From the NCBI GenBank assembly GCA_038528965.1, contig JBCBEC010000001.1:483579-547578 (forward strand): 64,000 bases of DNA, given 5' to 3'. This stretch comes from Lewinella sp038528965 (lineage in GTDB: Bacteria > Bacteroidota > Bacteroidia > Chitinophagales > Saprospiraceae). Of this stretch, positions 18,141 to 27,139 are shown in pieces. Position 1 is the first letter of the stretch; each line of letters begins with the position of its first letter. The position numbers and the translations under genes are program-made. Below the pieces are notes generated by a model. That model saw only the letters and a list, made by a program, of their open reading frames with translations. It was not told the DNA's origin and did no database searches.

Positions 18141-19106
18141 ATGCTTAAGAGAATCCTCCTCGCTGTCTTAGTATTACTAGGACTAGTTGTTTTCAGTGTT
18201 TACTACTCAGATATTAGCCGGGAGGTGCTCTGGGAGCGCTACGCTTATCCAGATAGTAAGACGGCAGAAGTCGACGGTATGCCTGTTCATTACCGGGTCG
18301 CGGGGGATGGGGCTCTCGTATTATTAATCCACGGCACCGGGTCATCCTTACATACCTGGGAAGGCTGGATCAATGACTTGCAGGACCGTTTTCAATTTAT
18401 CGCAGTTGATCTACCTGCATTTGGTCTGACCGGACCTCATCCAAAGCGCGACTATAGTATCGCTGCCTACGTTGATTTTGTGGAATCCTTTGTGGCCGCT
18501 ATTGAGGTAGACTCTTTTGCGCTAGCTGGTAATTCGCTAGGTGGGTTGATTGCCTGGGCCTATACCGCTCAATACCCCGAACGCGTTACCTCCTTGGCCT
18601 TATTAGATCCATCTGGTTTTCCAGGAAAGAATGCTGGGAGTGAGGCTCCGCCTTTACCCATGCGCTTAGCGCAACAGCCCATTACTGCTAAAGTAATGCA
18701 GCGAATTACGCCTAAATTCATCATTGAAAACTCGCTGCTAGAAGTGTATTCTGATGATAGCAAAGTCAGTCAAAAACTTGTAGATCGCTATTTCGAGATG
18801 AGTTTGCGAGAAGGAAACCGCCAGGCTTTTGTGGATCGTAGTAATACCAAACGTAAGGTAGACACGCTGGACCTTAAACAGATTATAGCACCAACTATGA
18901 TCATGTGGGGAGAAGAGGATTTATGGATTCCGGTAGGTGATGCCGCTCGTTTTGCACAGTTATTACCTAATGATACTACCGTAATACTTCCCAATATTGG
19001 ACATGTGCCAATGGAGGAGGCTCCGGGATTGACCGCTGAGATTTTTGGCAGCTGGCTACTGGAGCAACAGCAAGTAGCGCCGGATTCTACGGCTGCCCTA
19101 AACTAA
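18141..19106 (+). CDS. alpha/beta hydrolase, membrane-anchored
   Basis: A 321-residue alpha/beta hydrolase with an N-terminal hydrophobic anchor (residues 4-22). The oxyanion HGTGSS, nucleophile elbow GNSLGGL (Ser about residue 134), the acid in MWGEEDLWIPV and the His in LPNIGHVPMEEA make a complete triad. The substrate is unknown; the fold suits an esterase or lipase. It starts 45 bp after trmH. Confidence 0.87.
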   Translation: MLKRILLAVLVLLGLVVFSVYYSDISREVLWERYAYPDSKTAEVDGMPVHYRVAGDGALVLLIHGTGSSLHTWEGWINDLQDRFQFIAVDLPAFGLTGPHPKRDYSIAAYVDFVESFVAAIEVDSFALAGNSLGGLIAWAYTAQYPERVTSLALLDPSGFPGKNAGSEAPPLPMRLAQQPITAKVMQRITPKFIIENSLLEVYSDDSKVSQKLVDRYFEMSLREGNRQAFVDRSNTKRKVDTLDLKQIIAPTMIMWGEEDLWIPVGDAARFAQLLPNDTTVILPNIGHVPMEEAPGLTAEIFGSWLLEQQQVAPDSTAALN

Positions 19107-19131
19107 ACTTCTATTCGTACGGAAACAAAAA

Positions 19132-19155
19132 AAGGGAGAACAAACGCTCTCCCTT
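19132..19155 (-). terminator. intrinsic terminator after the aldolase gene
   Basis: AAGGGAGA / TCTCCCTT with an 8-base loop. Read on the minus strand it is followed by seven T's. It lies 76 bp past the stop of the minus-strand aldolase gene and faces the convergent hydrolase gene. Confidence 0.75.
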
Positions 19156-19230
19156 GAAAATGGTATGTAAAATAGATAGCCTCTTGATAATGTTCAGATA
19201 ACGCAATCAGAGGTACAGCTGGTATATGAC

Positions 19231-19887
19231 CTAGCTGTTTCCTTTGCGATAATCTGCCAGGAATTTCTCCAGTCCAATGTCCGTCAATGGGTGCTTCAAT
19301 AGCCCCAAGAATGAACTTAATGGACAAGTCACAACATCTGCTCCCGAAATGGCGGCGTCCACAATGTGCTTAGAAGTACGAATGGATGCTGCTAAAATCT
19401 CGGTTTCAAATCCCTGTATAGCGTAGATCTCTGCGATCTGCTTAATCAAATCCATGCCCTCCCAATTGATATCGTCAATACGACCGATAAAAGGAGAAAC
19501 ATAAGTAGCGCCAGCTTTAGCCGCTAAGATGGCCTGGGCTCCGCTGAATACCAGTGTGCAGTTGGTCGGAATACCGTTTTCTGTACACCAGCTTAAGGTT
19601 TTTACGCCTTCCTTAATCATCGGAACCTTCACGACGATATTATCGGCAATATCAGCCAGGGCTTTGGCTTCTTCCACCATGCCAGCGAAATCCGTTGAAA
19701 TCACTTCGGCACTTACATCACCTTCTACCAACTCGGCAATGGTGGCGTAGTGCTTGAGGATGTTATCCGTACCCGTAATGCCTTCTTTGGCCATCAGGGA
19801 AGGATTGGTAGTGACACCATCAAGTATACCAAGGTCTTTGGCCTCTTTGATGTGGTCAAGATTTGCCGTGTCAATGAAAAACTTCAT
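19231..19887 (-). CDS. fsa: fructose-6-phosphate aldolase / small transaldolase-like
   Basis: A 218-residue protein of the short transaldolase family, which reversibly cleaves fructose-6-phosphate or acts as transaldolase; sequence alone does not separate the two. The Schiff-base Lys lies in NIVVKVPM (about residue 85). Other marks are MKFFIDTANLDHIKEA, GVTTNPSL, NCTLVFSGAQA and SPFIGRIDD. The SRP RNA is 34 bp upstream on the same strand and may share its transcript. Confidence 0.93.
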   Translation of the reverse strand: MKFFIDTANLDHIKEAKDLGILDGVTTNPSLMAKEGITGTDNILKHYATIAELVEGDVSAEVISTDFAGMVEEAKALADIADNIVVKVPMIKEGVKTLSWCTENGIPTNCTLVFSGAQAILAAKAGATYVSPFIGRIDDINWEGMDLIKQIAEIYAIQGFETEILAASIRTSKHIVDAAISGADVVTCPLSSFLGLLKHPLTDIGLEKFLADYRKGNS

Positions 19888-19921
19888 GTTAGATTGTAAA
19901 CTTGGGAGGGTGGGGAAAGAA

Positions 19922-20013
19922 GGTGAGCAAACACACCAGTCGCTACAACCTCGTACCCTTGCTGCGTTTCCGCCCTGGGGGAGTTAGAGGGAGCTGACTC
20001 CGTGCCGCCCACC
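19922..20013 (-). ncRNA. ffs: signal recognition particle RNA, small bacterial type (4.5S)
   Basis: On the minus strand the hairpin core reads CCCCCAGGGCGGAAACGCAG then CAAGGG: the GGAA tetraloop and asymmetric A/C-rich loop of SRP helix 8. The ends GGUGGGC and GCUCACC pair fully, giving a rod of about 92 nt. A promoter box ends about 6 bp before the 5' end. The RNA binds Ffh and targets membrane proteins co-translationally. The exact 3' end is uncertain; no terminator hairpin separates it from the aldolase gene. Confidence 0.88.
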
Positions 20014-20018
20014 GGGGG

Positions 20019-20050
20019 CAAAGCTAGATAAATTGATTGTGAACTACAAA
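20019..20050 (-). promoter_or_regulatory. promoter of the SRP RNA
   Basis: TTTG (20050-20047) and TAGCTTTG (20026-20019) separated by 20 bases: a full match to the Bacteroidota -33/-7 consensus. The predicted +1 coincides with the paired 5' end of the RNA at about 20013. Confidence 0.8.
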
Positions 20051-20065
20051 TTTTTTGCACAATGC

Positions 20066-20410
20066 TTATCCCTTTAGAATCCCGGTCTTTTCTCCGAAAT
20101 AGTGCACGAATTGGCGCATACTGGTCGCTAACTCGGCATTCTGGGTGGCTTTGAAGTAAGTATCCGCTAAACCACGCAAGGTTTGGAAGAAGAAACGGTC
20201 CATTTCTATGACCTGCATTTCCGTAGTCCACAGGTCAATTTTCAGGGTGTCCTTTGAATCTTCGTCGAATAGTGATAGCAACATGGCTTTGGCCACTTGC
20301 CCGCCGGCTGGGTTGTCCGAAGCTTCCCAATCAATACGAACGGGCATCTTCTCTTCGTTCAATCCAACTTTGATATTGATATCACTGGTTTGTATGACTT
20401 CTTTATTCAT
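20066..20410 (-). CDS. gldC: gliding motility protein GldC
   Basis: A 114-residue protein matching GldC: an N-terminal beta segment (SDINIKVGLNEEKMPVRIDW), then LKIDLWTTEMQVIEMDRFFFQTL, ADTYFKATQNAELA and a C-terminal helix. GldC is a lipid-free accessory of the Gld machinery in gliding Bacteroidota; its biochemical role is unsettled. Other gld genes are not in the window. A TAGCTTTG box (20436-20429) sits about 19 bp upstream of the start. Confidence 0.9.
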   Translation of the reverse strand: MNKEVIQTSDINIKVGLNEEKMPVRIDWEASDNPAGGQVAKAMLLSLFDEDSKDTLKIDLWTTEMQVIEMDRFFFQTLRGLADTYFKATQNAELATSMRQFVHYFGEKTGILKG

Positions 20411-20428
20411 CTTTTATTTTTTGGGCGG

Positions 20429-20436
20429 CAAAGCTA
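20429..20436 (-). promoter_or_regulatory. -7 box for gldC
   Basis: TAGCTTTG on the minus strand matches TAnnTTTG exactly; predicted +1 near 20422 gives a leader of about 12 nt. The -33 element is not clear. Confidence 0.45.
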
Positions 20437-20487
20437 CAATTTCCGCCGTGTTTCTGCTTGCTACAGGCAGGATTGACAGTGATTAAC

Positions 20488-21435
20488 TTAGTATTCTACG
20501 GTGAGGTTGTAGTAGCGAGCGGCAATTCCGCCCCAAATTCCCAGTCCTCCCTCCACATTGTGCTCTACACGTGTGTAAGACGAAAATGGCCCTTGATTGG
20601 CCCTACTAAACTCCAGCGTGTTCCAGAAGTTGTACTGCTCTTCTCCAATACTCATCCATTTTATAGTCACGTCTGTCCCAACTCGAAAGAGGCCAAAGGT
20701 CTCCTGGTCAAATTCGCCGTCAAAGGGTTCTGCTTTGGCCAGTGGCAACTCAAATTCCTGGCCTTCAAATAGCAAATCATCGGTTACTGAACCGAAAGGA
20801 CGCTCAAATGGGCCGAGCTCTTCTTGCGTAAAATAGCGATAGAAGTTGGGTACTCCAGGCGGATCGCTGAGGAATACCCGTAGTTGTGCTAAAGTGTCGT
20901 TTGGCTCTCCCGGAGGAGGGGTGAAGTATAAAGAGTCTAAAGGGACTGCTTCGGGGATCCGGGTTACTGCACTCAGTTCTTTCCCTTCTACCTTTACATT
21001 GAGTTCATAAGTAGTGCCTTCCTGACCAATCATCTGAAGACTGAGATCGACATAAACGCAAAAGTTGATGCCTAGGCTGTCAATATCTACTCCGAGTAGG
21101 TCAGCAGCTTGCGCCCGAAACTCCATGGGGACATCTTCCAGGCACAATTCTGTTAACGCTACCGTGTTGGTACCATCCGAGACCGTAACTTCTGCATCGC
21201 GCACAAAGGCGTTGTTTAAATCCTCCTGACTTAGTTCGCTGAAAAAGGCAAAGCTGCGGGTCAGGAAAACATAGGCTGGGGTAGGGCGGTCGCCCGCTTC
21301 GATGTAGCCTTCCACCACAATTTGCTCTTCTACATCAATCACCGGTGGAATAAACTCTTCTTCACAGCTCCAAACCAGGAACACAAGGGCCGGGAAAAAC
21401 AGGCAAGTTCCGATCTTATCCAGCGTCCGCATCAT
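20488..21435 (-). CDS. DUF4249 family lipoprotein
   Basis: A 315-residue protein with a lipoprotein signal (FPALVFLVWSC). The mature N-terminus (VEEQIVVEGYIEAGDRPT, YVFLTRS, DAEVTVSDGTNTV) is the hallmark of DUF4249, an outer-membrane-associated Bacteroidota family usually encoded beside TonB-dependent receptors. Here no receptor is adjacent. The gene follows rnd by 24 bp on the same strand. Role unknown. Confidence 0.85.
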   Translation of the reverse strand: MMRTLDKIGTCLFFPALVFLVWSCEEEFIPPVIDVEEQIVVEGYIEAGDRPTPAYVFLTRSFAFFSELSQEDLNNAFVRDAEVTVSDGTNTVALTELCLEDVPMEFRAQAADLLGVDIDSLGINFCVYVDLSLQMIGQEGTTYELNVKVEGKELSAVTRIPEAVPLDSLYFTPPPGEPNDTLAQLRVFLSDPPGVPNFYRYFTQEELGPFERPFGSVTDDLLFEGQEFELPLAKAEPFDGEFDQETFGLFRVGTDVTIKWMSIGEEQYNFWNTLEFSRANQGPFSSYTRVEHNVEGGLGIWGGIAARYYNLTVEY

Positions 21436-21459
21436 GTTAAGTTCAGCTTTTAGTTAGCC

Positions 21460-22632
21460 TTACTTAGAAGGCATTTTAAGGCCAATTTGTCCACCGCTGA
21501 TTTGCAGATCCAGGGTGTCATAATTGGTGAGCCATTCCACAAAGTCATTGCCGAGTAACTTTCGGCGCCAACCACTACCCAAAATATTTTCCAAGATCTT
21601 GGGGTCGTTCTTCATCCTGCGGATGGCATTACGCGGCATTACGAGGGAATGGGAGATGTTTTCGTCCAGACAGCGATACTTCATGAGGAGGTATAGCAGC
21701 TCGAGCAAAATTTCGTCTCTGGCATCTTCGTTGGGCGAACTCGGTAGGCGCTTGAGTACGGCCTTTTCCTCTTCCGTAGCTGGCTGATCATAAAGTTTCA
21801 ACCAGGTAGCGCCGAATTTGCGATAGATAAAATCAGGTATTCGCCGATTTTCCTTCAAACCCTGTTCTCCGCCACGCATTGCTTTAACAATCTGACTGAT
21901 CAATTTGGTTTGAAGAATTCTGTTTTTTGATTCATCTCGTCGTTCAGCCTCAGCGCGGCGCCATTGGAATAGACGGATTAGAAAGATCTGTTCTTTAGTC
22001 TTTAAAGAGGTGATCAGGTTGCTGGTCAGCGCCTCGTGATAAGGGTCTTGGTAGTAGTACTCAGCACGTTCTAGTTGACTACATTCTTCTAATGCCCAGT
22101 CAAAACGACCTGATTTTTCGAGCCTGCTCTGTAATTTCCGCCATAACGGCTCCAGGATAACCACATCTTCTAGGGCGTAGTCGAGCTGTTTTTGGCTAAA
22201 TGGGCGCGCCTCCCAGTCGGTTACGGCAAAGCCTTTCCGCAAGTGCTTGCCTAGCTCTCCGCTAACAATCTTGCTCAGTCCGCTAGGGTAGTGGTAGCCC
22301 AGCATGCCAGCCGCTACTTGGGTGTCGAACACATTCTTTGGCAGTACATCGTGCTGTTGGTAAAGAAGCCGGTAGTCGTTTTCGCCCGCGTGCGTGACCT
22401 TCAGGATATCAGGATCTTCGATGAGGTCCAAAAGGGGATCGAGATTGGGAAGACGGAGCGGGTCTAATAAAAAGTTACCAGCAGCGGAAGTGACTTGGAT
22501 AAGGCAGATGAGCGTGCGAAATCGTTTTTCTCCCACAAATTCGGTGTCAAAACAGAGCCATTCTGCATCCCGAAGTGCATGGTGAAAACGATCAAGCTGT
22601 TGAGCGTTTTCTACTAGAGTATATTTAGCCAA
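21460..22632 (-). CDS. rnd: ribonuclease D
   Basis: 3'-5' exoribonuclease for tRNA and structured RNA 3'-end processing. The DEDDy exonuclease residues are visible: CFDTEFVG, the Asp in HAGENDYRLL, and the Tyr/Asp pair in LDYALEDVVILEPL. An HRDC-like helical domain follows from about residue 190. I prefer a TTG start at 22632 (MAKYTLVENAQQL, 390 residues), which matches the usual RNase D N-terminus. An upstream ATG at 22737 would add 35 residues with no family counterpart. The DUF4249 gene follows. Confidence 0.88.
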   Translation of the reverse strand: MAKYTLVENAQQLDRFHHALRDAEWLCFDTEFVGEKRFRTLICLIQVTSAAGNFLLDPLRLPNLDPLLDLIEDPDILKVTHAGENDYRLLYQQHDVLPKNVFDTQVAAGMLGYHYPSGLSKIVSGELGKHLRKGFAVTDWEARPFSQKQLDYALEDVVILEPLWRKLQSRLEKSGRFDWALEECSQLERAEYYYQDPYHEALTSNLITSLKTKEQIFLIRLFQWRRAEAERRDESKNRILQTKLISQIVKAMRGGEQGLKENRRIPDFIYRKFGATWLKLYDQPATEEEKAVLKRLPSSPNEDARDEILLELLYLLMKYRCLDENISHSLVMPRNAIRRMKNDPKILENILGSGWRRKLLGNDFVEWLTNYDTLDLQISGGQIGLKMPSK

Positions 22633-22751
22633 AACAACAGTTTCCTTTGGTTCCTGGGTAGAGGGGGATCCATACCCACTAAATGTTAATATTTCTATAA
22701 AGCCCTCACAAGGTAGGTAATTATGGTTATTGATCACATCTAGTAAGTGAC

Positions 22752-22863
22752 CGTCGAATAATTAATTCCCGATTTTAGTCTTTTGGCGAAGATACAGGCG
22801 ATATATAAGGAGTCTGTATGAGCCAAAAGACTAAAATGAAGGAGGGAAATTAATTTTTGACGA
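22752..22863. repeat. long dyad (MITE-like or cruciform) between rnd and the AsmA-like gene
   Basis: TTTTAGTCTTTTGGC (22773-22787) and its exact complement (22822-22836) form a 15-bp stem. ATACAG/CTGTAT (22792-22797, 22814-22819) pair inside it. Outside it AATTAATTCCC (22760-22770) pairs with GGGAAATTAATT (22844-22855), and CGTC with GACG further out. The rest of the 22633-22965 gap holds the AsmA-like promoter. Confidence 0.8.
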
Positions 22864-22916
22864 GTACAATGACAATGTATTGCGGTAAGTCGATCATATT
22901 TTCGATTCAGATCAAA

Positions 22917-22945
22917 CTTGCCGTTTCAATTTGTCGTTATTTTTG
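22917..22945 (+). promoter_or_regulatory. promoter of the AsmA-like gene
   Basis: CTTG (22917-22920) and TATTTTTG (22938-22945) with 17 bases between: -7 exact, -33 one mismatch. Predicted +1 near 22952, 14 bp before the ATG. Confidence 0.5.
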
Positions 22946-22965
22946 CAGAATAAACCTTCCCATCT

Positions 22966-25900
22966 ATGAAGCTCTTGAAGCGAATTTTTCTGGTTGTAGT
23001 GATTTTATTCGTTCTGATAATCGGAGCGCTACTTGCTGTTCCATTTGTATTCAAGGACGAACTGGTTGAAGTCGTTAAGGAACAAATCAATGCTAATATC
23101 AATGCAACTACCGAATTTGCCGATGTTGATGTGACCGTCCTTCGATCTTTTCCTCACTTAACTTTGGCCTTACAGGAGTTTTCCGTTACGGGTAAGGATG
23201 AGTTTGCTGATTTGCGACTTGTTGAGGCGCAAGAAGCTTCGGTGACGGTCAATATCCGCTCGCTCATGGGAGGAAATCAAGCACTGGAAATACGCGAAGT
23301 GGCACTGTCCCAGCCTAAAGTCCACGTAGTGGTACGCGAAGATGGATTAGCTAATTACGATATCGCGCTTCCGGCTGAGGAAACCGCTTCGGAGGAGGAA
23401 AGCAGTGCAGCCGGTGCGCTGCAAATTGCACTTCAGGATTATTCCATTGAGCAGGGAAATATTATTTACGATGATCGTGCGGGAGATATTTATCTGGAAA
23501 TTCAGGATTTAAATCACCAGGGAAGTGGAAACTTGACCCTTTCGGAATACGATCTGGATACGGAAACTGCCATTGGCGCAATGACTGTTGAGCAAGGAGG
23601 CGTTGCTTTCTTGAAGAATGCACGTTTGGCACTTGACGCGATCTTTCACATTAATACGGAAGAGAGTTTATACCAGCTGCGTGATAATGAACTACGAGTA
23701 AACGAGCTGCTTCTTAATGCGGATGGTGAGGTGCAAATGCAGGAAGAGGATATCCGCCTGGATTTGTCCTTTAACTCCCCAGGAAGCGATTTTCGCTCTC
23801 TGTGGTCATTGATTCCGAACGCGTACACTGCCGATTACCAAGATGTGGATATCTCTGGCACGTTTAGTCTGGATGGTCTGGTGAAAGGCATCTATAATGA
23901 GTCTACCTACCCCGCTTTCCGGATCAAGACATCCGTAAAGGACGGTCAGGTGAAGTATCCAGACTTACCGCTGGGAATCAAGAATATTCAGGCTGATTTG
24001 GATGTCAATAGTCCCAGCTCAGATTTGGATCAAATGCTCGTTAAGGCTGAAAACCTGGCTTTGCAGGTAGGTAACGATCCTTTCAATGCTCGCTTTTTGG
24101 TGAAAACCCCAATCTCCGACCCCGATGTTGATGCATCCGTGGATGGGGTAATTGATCTAGCTCAGTGGGCACAGGCTTTTCCGGTGGAAGGCATCCAGGA
24201 AATGGCCGGCCGCATCATTGCTGATGTCAACATGAAGACACGTCTATCCACTCTGGAACGCGAGGCCTATGACCAGGTGCAAATGGCGGGAGAGGTCCAA
24301 ATTGAACAACTGTTATACCAGGGTGATGGACTTCCTAAGGTGGTGATTGAAACTGCCAGCGCTAGCTTTACGCCACAACGCGTTGAGGTAGCAGACTTCA
24401 CTGCACAACTGGGTAAAAGTGATATTCAGGCGAGTGGCCAGATTGATAACATCCTAGCGTATATCTCTCCGGAAAAAACCATGCGCGGTAGCTTCCAGGC
24501 ACATACCAATTACTTTCTAGTGGATGAGTGGATGCCAGAAGAGGAAGAGACAGATGATACCTACCAACCGACCACACTTGGCGAAGAAGAGGCCATTTTC
24601 GATCGTTTTGATCTTGCTCTAGATGCTACAGCTAACCGTATTGTCTATGACACCTACGAGCTTACCGACGCTGCACTAAAGGGGCAGGTCAAGCCCAATC
24701 GGATTGACATCCAGAATGTACGCTCCAATCTTGGAGAAAGTGATTTTTCCGGTAGCGGAACCATTCTGCACGGGTTTGACTATGCGTTTAACGACGGTGT
24801 ACTGGGCGGTGACTTACAAGTGAATTCTGGGTTTTTCGACTTAAATCCTTTCATGGAAGAGCCAGAAGGTGGCGCCGCGAGTGCGGAAGTAGGGGAAGAA
24901 GCTTATGGGGTAATTCCTATTCCTGCTAATATCGATATGACGATGAACGCAAAGGTAGATCGCTTGCGCTATACCGATATGGAATTAAAGGACATCCGTG
25001 GTAAAATGACCATTCAAGATGAGACGGTGATAATCGAAGATGGTAGTGCAAAAGTACTAGGCGGAAGCATGGACTTTACCGGTGCTTATGATACCAAGGA
25101 CGTGACTAAGCCCGGCTACGATTTTCGGTTTGATCTCAATCAGCTTAACTTCAAAGAGACCTTCAATACTTTCAACACCTTTGCCACTTTCGCCCCCGTG
25201 GGTAAGTTGGTCGATGGGCAGTTCTCGACGAGTTTGTTGATGTCTGGTGAACTGGGCTCTGATATGATGCCAGTACTCGAGTCCGTCAATGCCGAAGGCT
25301 TATTTGAAACGCTAAATGGTTCCCTGCAAGGATTGCAACCACTAGCGGCGGTGGGTAATGCTTTGAATATTTCTGAACTAAAGGAAAGCGTAAAATTGGA
25401 GCGCCTCAAAACCTGGTTCACCATCGAGGATGGCACCTTTGAGGTGGAACCATTTGATGTAAAGTTGGCGGATTTGCCAATGACGATCAGTGGCCGTCAC
25501 GGCCTGACTCAAAATATGAGCTACACCATTAATACCGTCATTCCTCGTTCCAAGTTGGGGGATGGTTCACTGGGGACTACGATCAACCAGGGGGTAAGCG
25601 CCTTGGTCAATCAAGCCAATCAATTGGGCCTTAATGTGAATAATGCCGAGAATCTCAATGTACAGATCGCCCTGACCGGTAATATGGCTGATCCAAAAGT
25701 GGGCTTTAAGCTCCTTGGAGCTGATGGTGAGTCGAACCTGGCGGAAGCGGCCACAGAAGAAGTGAAAGATTTGGTAGCCGACCAGGTTGAGGAGGTAAAG
25801 GACCAAGTAACCAGCGAGGTGGACGAGCTTAAAGAGACGGTAACGGACCAAACCACAGCATTGGTGGATTCTGCCAAGGACGTTGCTCGGGATCAGCTTC

Positions 25901-26082
25901 AACAAGCCGGACAGGACCTTTTAAATCAGGCCACCGGCGGTACCACCCCAAAAGATTCTACTGCCACTGGAACTAATCTGCAGAACCAGACGCAAGAGGC
26001 CATCGACAAGATTAAAGACGATATCAAAGACTTTAATCCCTTCCGGCGTAAGAAGAAGAAAGAAGAAGGAGGGGGGAAATAA
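22966..26082 (+). CDS. AsmA-family protein
   Basis: A 1038-residue protein of the AsmA/bridge-like class that spans the periplasm and is linked to phospholipid transport or outer membrane assembly. A single N-terminal membrane anchor (residues 7-29) is followed by the AsmA N-terminal pattern (INATTEFADVDVTVLRSFPH, LTLALQEFSV) and a long series of beta segments. An AsmA_2-like C-terminal part lies at about 700-920. The tail (about 920-1038) is an amphipathic coiled region rich in EVKDQV-type repeats, ending in a basic KKKKEE stretch. Monocistronic, closed by a strong hairpin. Confidence 0.88.
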   Translation: MKLLKRIFLVVVILFVLIIGALLAVPFVFKDELVEVVKEQINANINATTEFADVDVTVLRSFPHLTLALQEFSVTGKDEFADLRLVEAQEASVTVNIRSLMGGNQALEIREVALSQPKVHVVVREDGLANYDIALPAEETASEEESSAAGALQIALQDYSIEQGNIIYDDRAGDIYLEIQDLNHQGSGNLTLSEYDLDTETAIGAMTVEQGGVAFLKNARLALDAIFHINTEESLYQLRDNELRVNELLLNADGEVQMQEEDIRLDLSFNSPGSDFRSLWSLIPNAYTADYQDVDISGTFSLDGLVKGIYNESTYPAFRIKTSVKDGQVKYPDLPLGIKNIQADLDVNSPSSDLDQMLVKAENLALQVGNDPFNARFLVKTPISDPDVDASVDGVIDLAQWAQAFPVEGIQEMAGRIIADVNMKTRLSTLEREAYDQVQMAGEVQIEQLLYQGDGLPKVVIETASASFTPQRVEVADFTAQLGKSDIQASGQIDNILAYISPEKTMRGSFQAHTNYFLVDEWMPEEEETDDTYQPTTLGEEEAIFDRFDLALDATANRIVYDTYELTDAALKGQVKPNRIDIQNVRSNLGESDFSGSGTILHGFDYAFNDGVLGGDLQVNSGFFDLNPFMEEPEGGAASAEVGEEAYGVIPIPANIDMTMNAKVDRLRYTDMELKDIRGKMTIQDETVIIEDGSAKVLGGSMDFTGAYDTKDVTKPGYDFRFDLNQLNFKETFNTFNTFATFAPVGKLVDGQFSTSLLMSGELGSDMMPVLESVNAEGLFETLNGSLQGLQPLAAVGNALNISELKESVKLERLKTWFTIEDGTFEVEPFDVKLADLPMTISGRHGLTQNMSYTINTVIPRSKLGDGSLGTTINQGVSALVNQANQLGLNVNNAENLNVQIALTGNMADPKVGFKLLGADGESNLAEAATEEVKDLVADQVEEVKDQVTSEVDELKETVTDQTTALVDSAKDVARDQLQQAGQDLLNQATGGTTPKDSTATGTNLQNQTQEAIDKIKDDIKDFNPFRRKKKKEEGGGK

Positions 26083-26090
26083 GGGGTAGG

Positions 26091-26146
26091 AATTCGGAAG
26101 TGGGAAGTGGGAATAACTCCGACCTCCGACTTCCCATTTCCGAATT
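26091..26146. terminator. bidirectional terminator hairpin
   Basis: An 18-bp arm (26091-26108 with 26129-26146) paired throughout except for one G-T wobble, loop of 20 bases, followed by TTCTT on plus. It separates the convergent AsmA-like and thioesterase genes. Confidence 0.75.
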
Positions 26147-26149
26147 TTC

Positions 26150-26692
26150 TTACTTCAAAATTGACTCAAACAAAGCTCTCACCTCTATTGCATTCTCAGG
26201 TTTGAGACGTCCAGCAAGTATTAAGCGCATTTCTCGGCGGCGGGGAGCGCCATCGTAGCGTTGTTGCTCAATCTCAGTTACCGGGATAATGGGTGGAACG
26301 GGCACTGGTGTACCATTTTCTTGATCTAAGGCCACGAAGGTATAGTAGGCAGAGTTGCTCCTACGCGGGTTGTGACCTTTGATGTCAGTGGCGTAGACCT
26401 CCACAAATACCTCCACTGAGGTTCGGAAAGCCCGCGTGACGGTAGCCTCTAAGGTAATGACATCACCAATCCGGATGGGTTTAGTAAAACTTACCTGGTC
26501 CACGGAGGCGGTTACAACGTGGCGCTCACAGTGTTTTCCGGCACATATTCCAGAAACGATATCCATCCACCGAAGCAGATTGCCGCCCATAAGATTGCCC
26601 ATTGGATTGGCATCATTAGGCATGATCATCTCGGTCATGGTGGTGCTGGAAGCAGTTACGCGTTTTCCGGCCGGTGTTGGGGTATTTTGCAT
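26150..26692 (-). CDS. acyl-CoA thioesterase, hotdog fold
   Basis: A 180-residue hotdog-fold thioesterase of the YciA/BFIT-like group. Marks are MIMPNDANPMGNLMGGNLLRW (catalytic Asp/Asn region on the hotdog helix), VTASVDQVSFTKPIRIGDV and SVEVFVEVYA. It hydrolyses acyl-CoA esters in the cytosol; chain specificity is unknown. Upstream on the same strand, 21 bp away, is an unknown gene, then lipB. Confidence 0.9.
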   Translation of the reverse strand: MQNTPTPAGKRVTASSTTMTEMIMPNDANPMGNLMGGNLLRWMDIVSGICAGKHCERHVVTASVDQVSFTKPIRIGDVITLEATVTRAFRTSVEVFVEVYATDIKGHNPRRSNSAYYTFVALDQENGTPVPVPPIIPVTEIEQQRYDGAPRRREMRLILAGRLKPENAIEVRALFESILK

Positions 26693-26713
26693 CTTTGTTT
26701 AGTTCAATGAGTC

Positions 26714-27118
26714 TTACCGGATCATTACGCCTGGCCGGTCGAGAATAGGAATGTTGGTGAAATTATCAGGGCTTATGCTCCCTCTGACGAAGATGTATTT
26801 TTTGTCGAATAACTGATCGCCTAAACTGAAGCTAATCCAGTATTCGTTAGTCAGCGTGAATAACTCCGGCTGGATGGGTTCAATTTTATGCTCGCCATTG
26901 GCCGCAATCTCCTCAATGAAATAGCGAAAGGTAGACGTAGTTCGTTTCTCGCCGTCCAACTCTCCGTAGCCTTTGGCGGTAACCATTACACTCAGGATGG
27001 GATACTTGTGCAAATTCAGGATAACTACGTCCCATAGGTCTTCCAGGTCGTCATTTTCCGGAGGCAAAATCGCCACTGCTAATTCTTCAACCTTGAGTTG
27101 GGGAATATCTTTCAACAT
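26714..27118 (-). CDS. conserved hypothetical protein in the lipB operon
   Basis: A 134-residue soluble protein with no signal peptide or membrane segment and no motif I recognise. It is acidic at the N-terminus (ILPPENDDLEDLWDV) and beta-rich toward the end. It sits 21 bp downstream of lipB and 21 bp upstream of the thioesterase gene, so it is very probably co-transcribed. A fatty-acyl or lipoate link is only suggested by position. Confidence 0.75.
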   Translation of the reverse strand: MLKDIPQLKVEELAVAILPPENDDLEDLWDVVILNLHKYPILSVMVTAKGYGELDGEKRTTSTFRYFIEEIAANGEHKIEPIQPELFTLTNEYWISFSLGDQLFDKKYIFVRGSISPDNFTNIPILDRPGVMIR

Positions 27119-27139
27119 AACAAATAATCAAATTGGGGA

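Noticed and set aside
25567..25905. Antisense frame over the AsmA-like C-terminal coiled region
   Set aside because: Explained by repetitive EVKDQV-type coding sequence.
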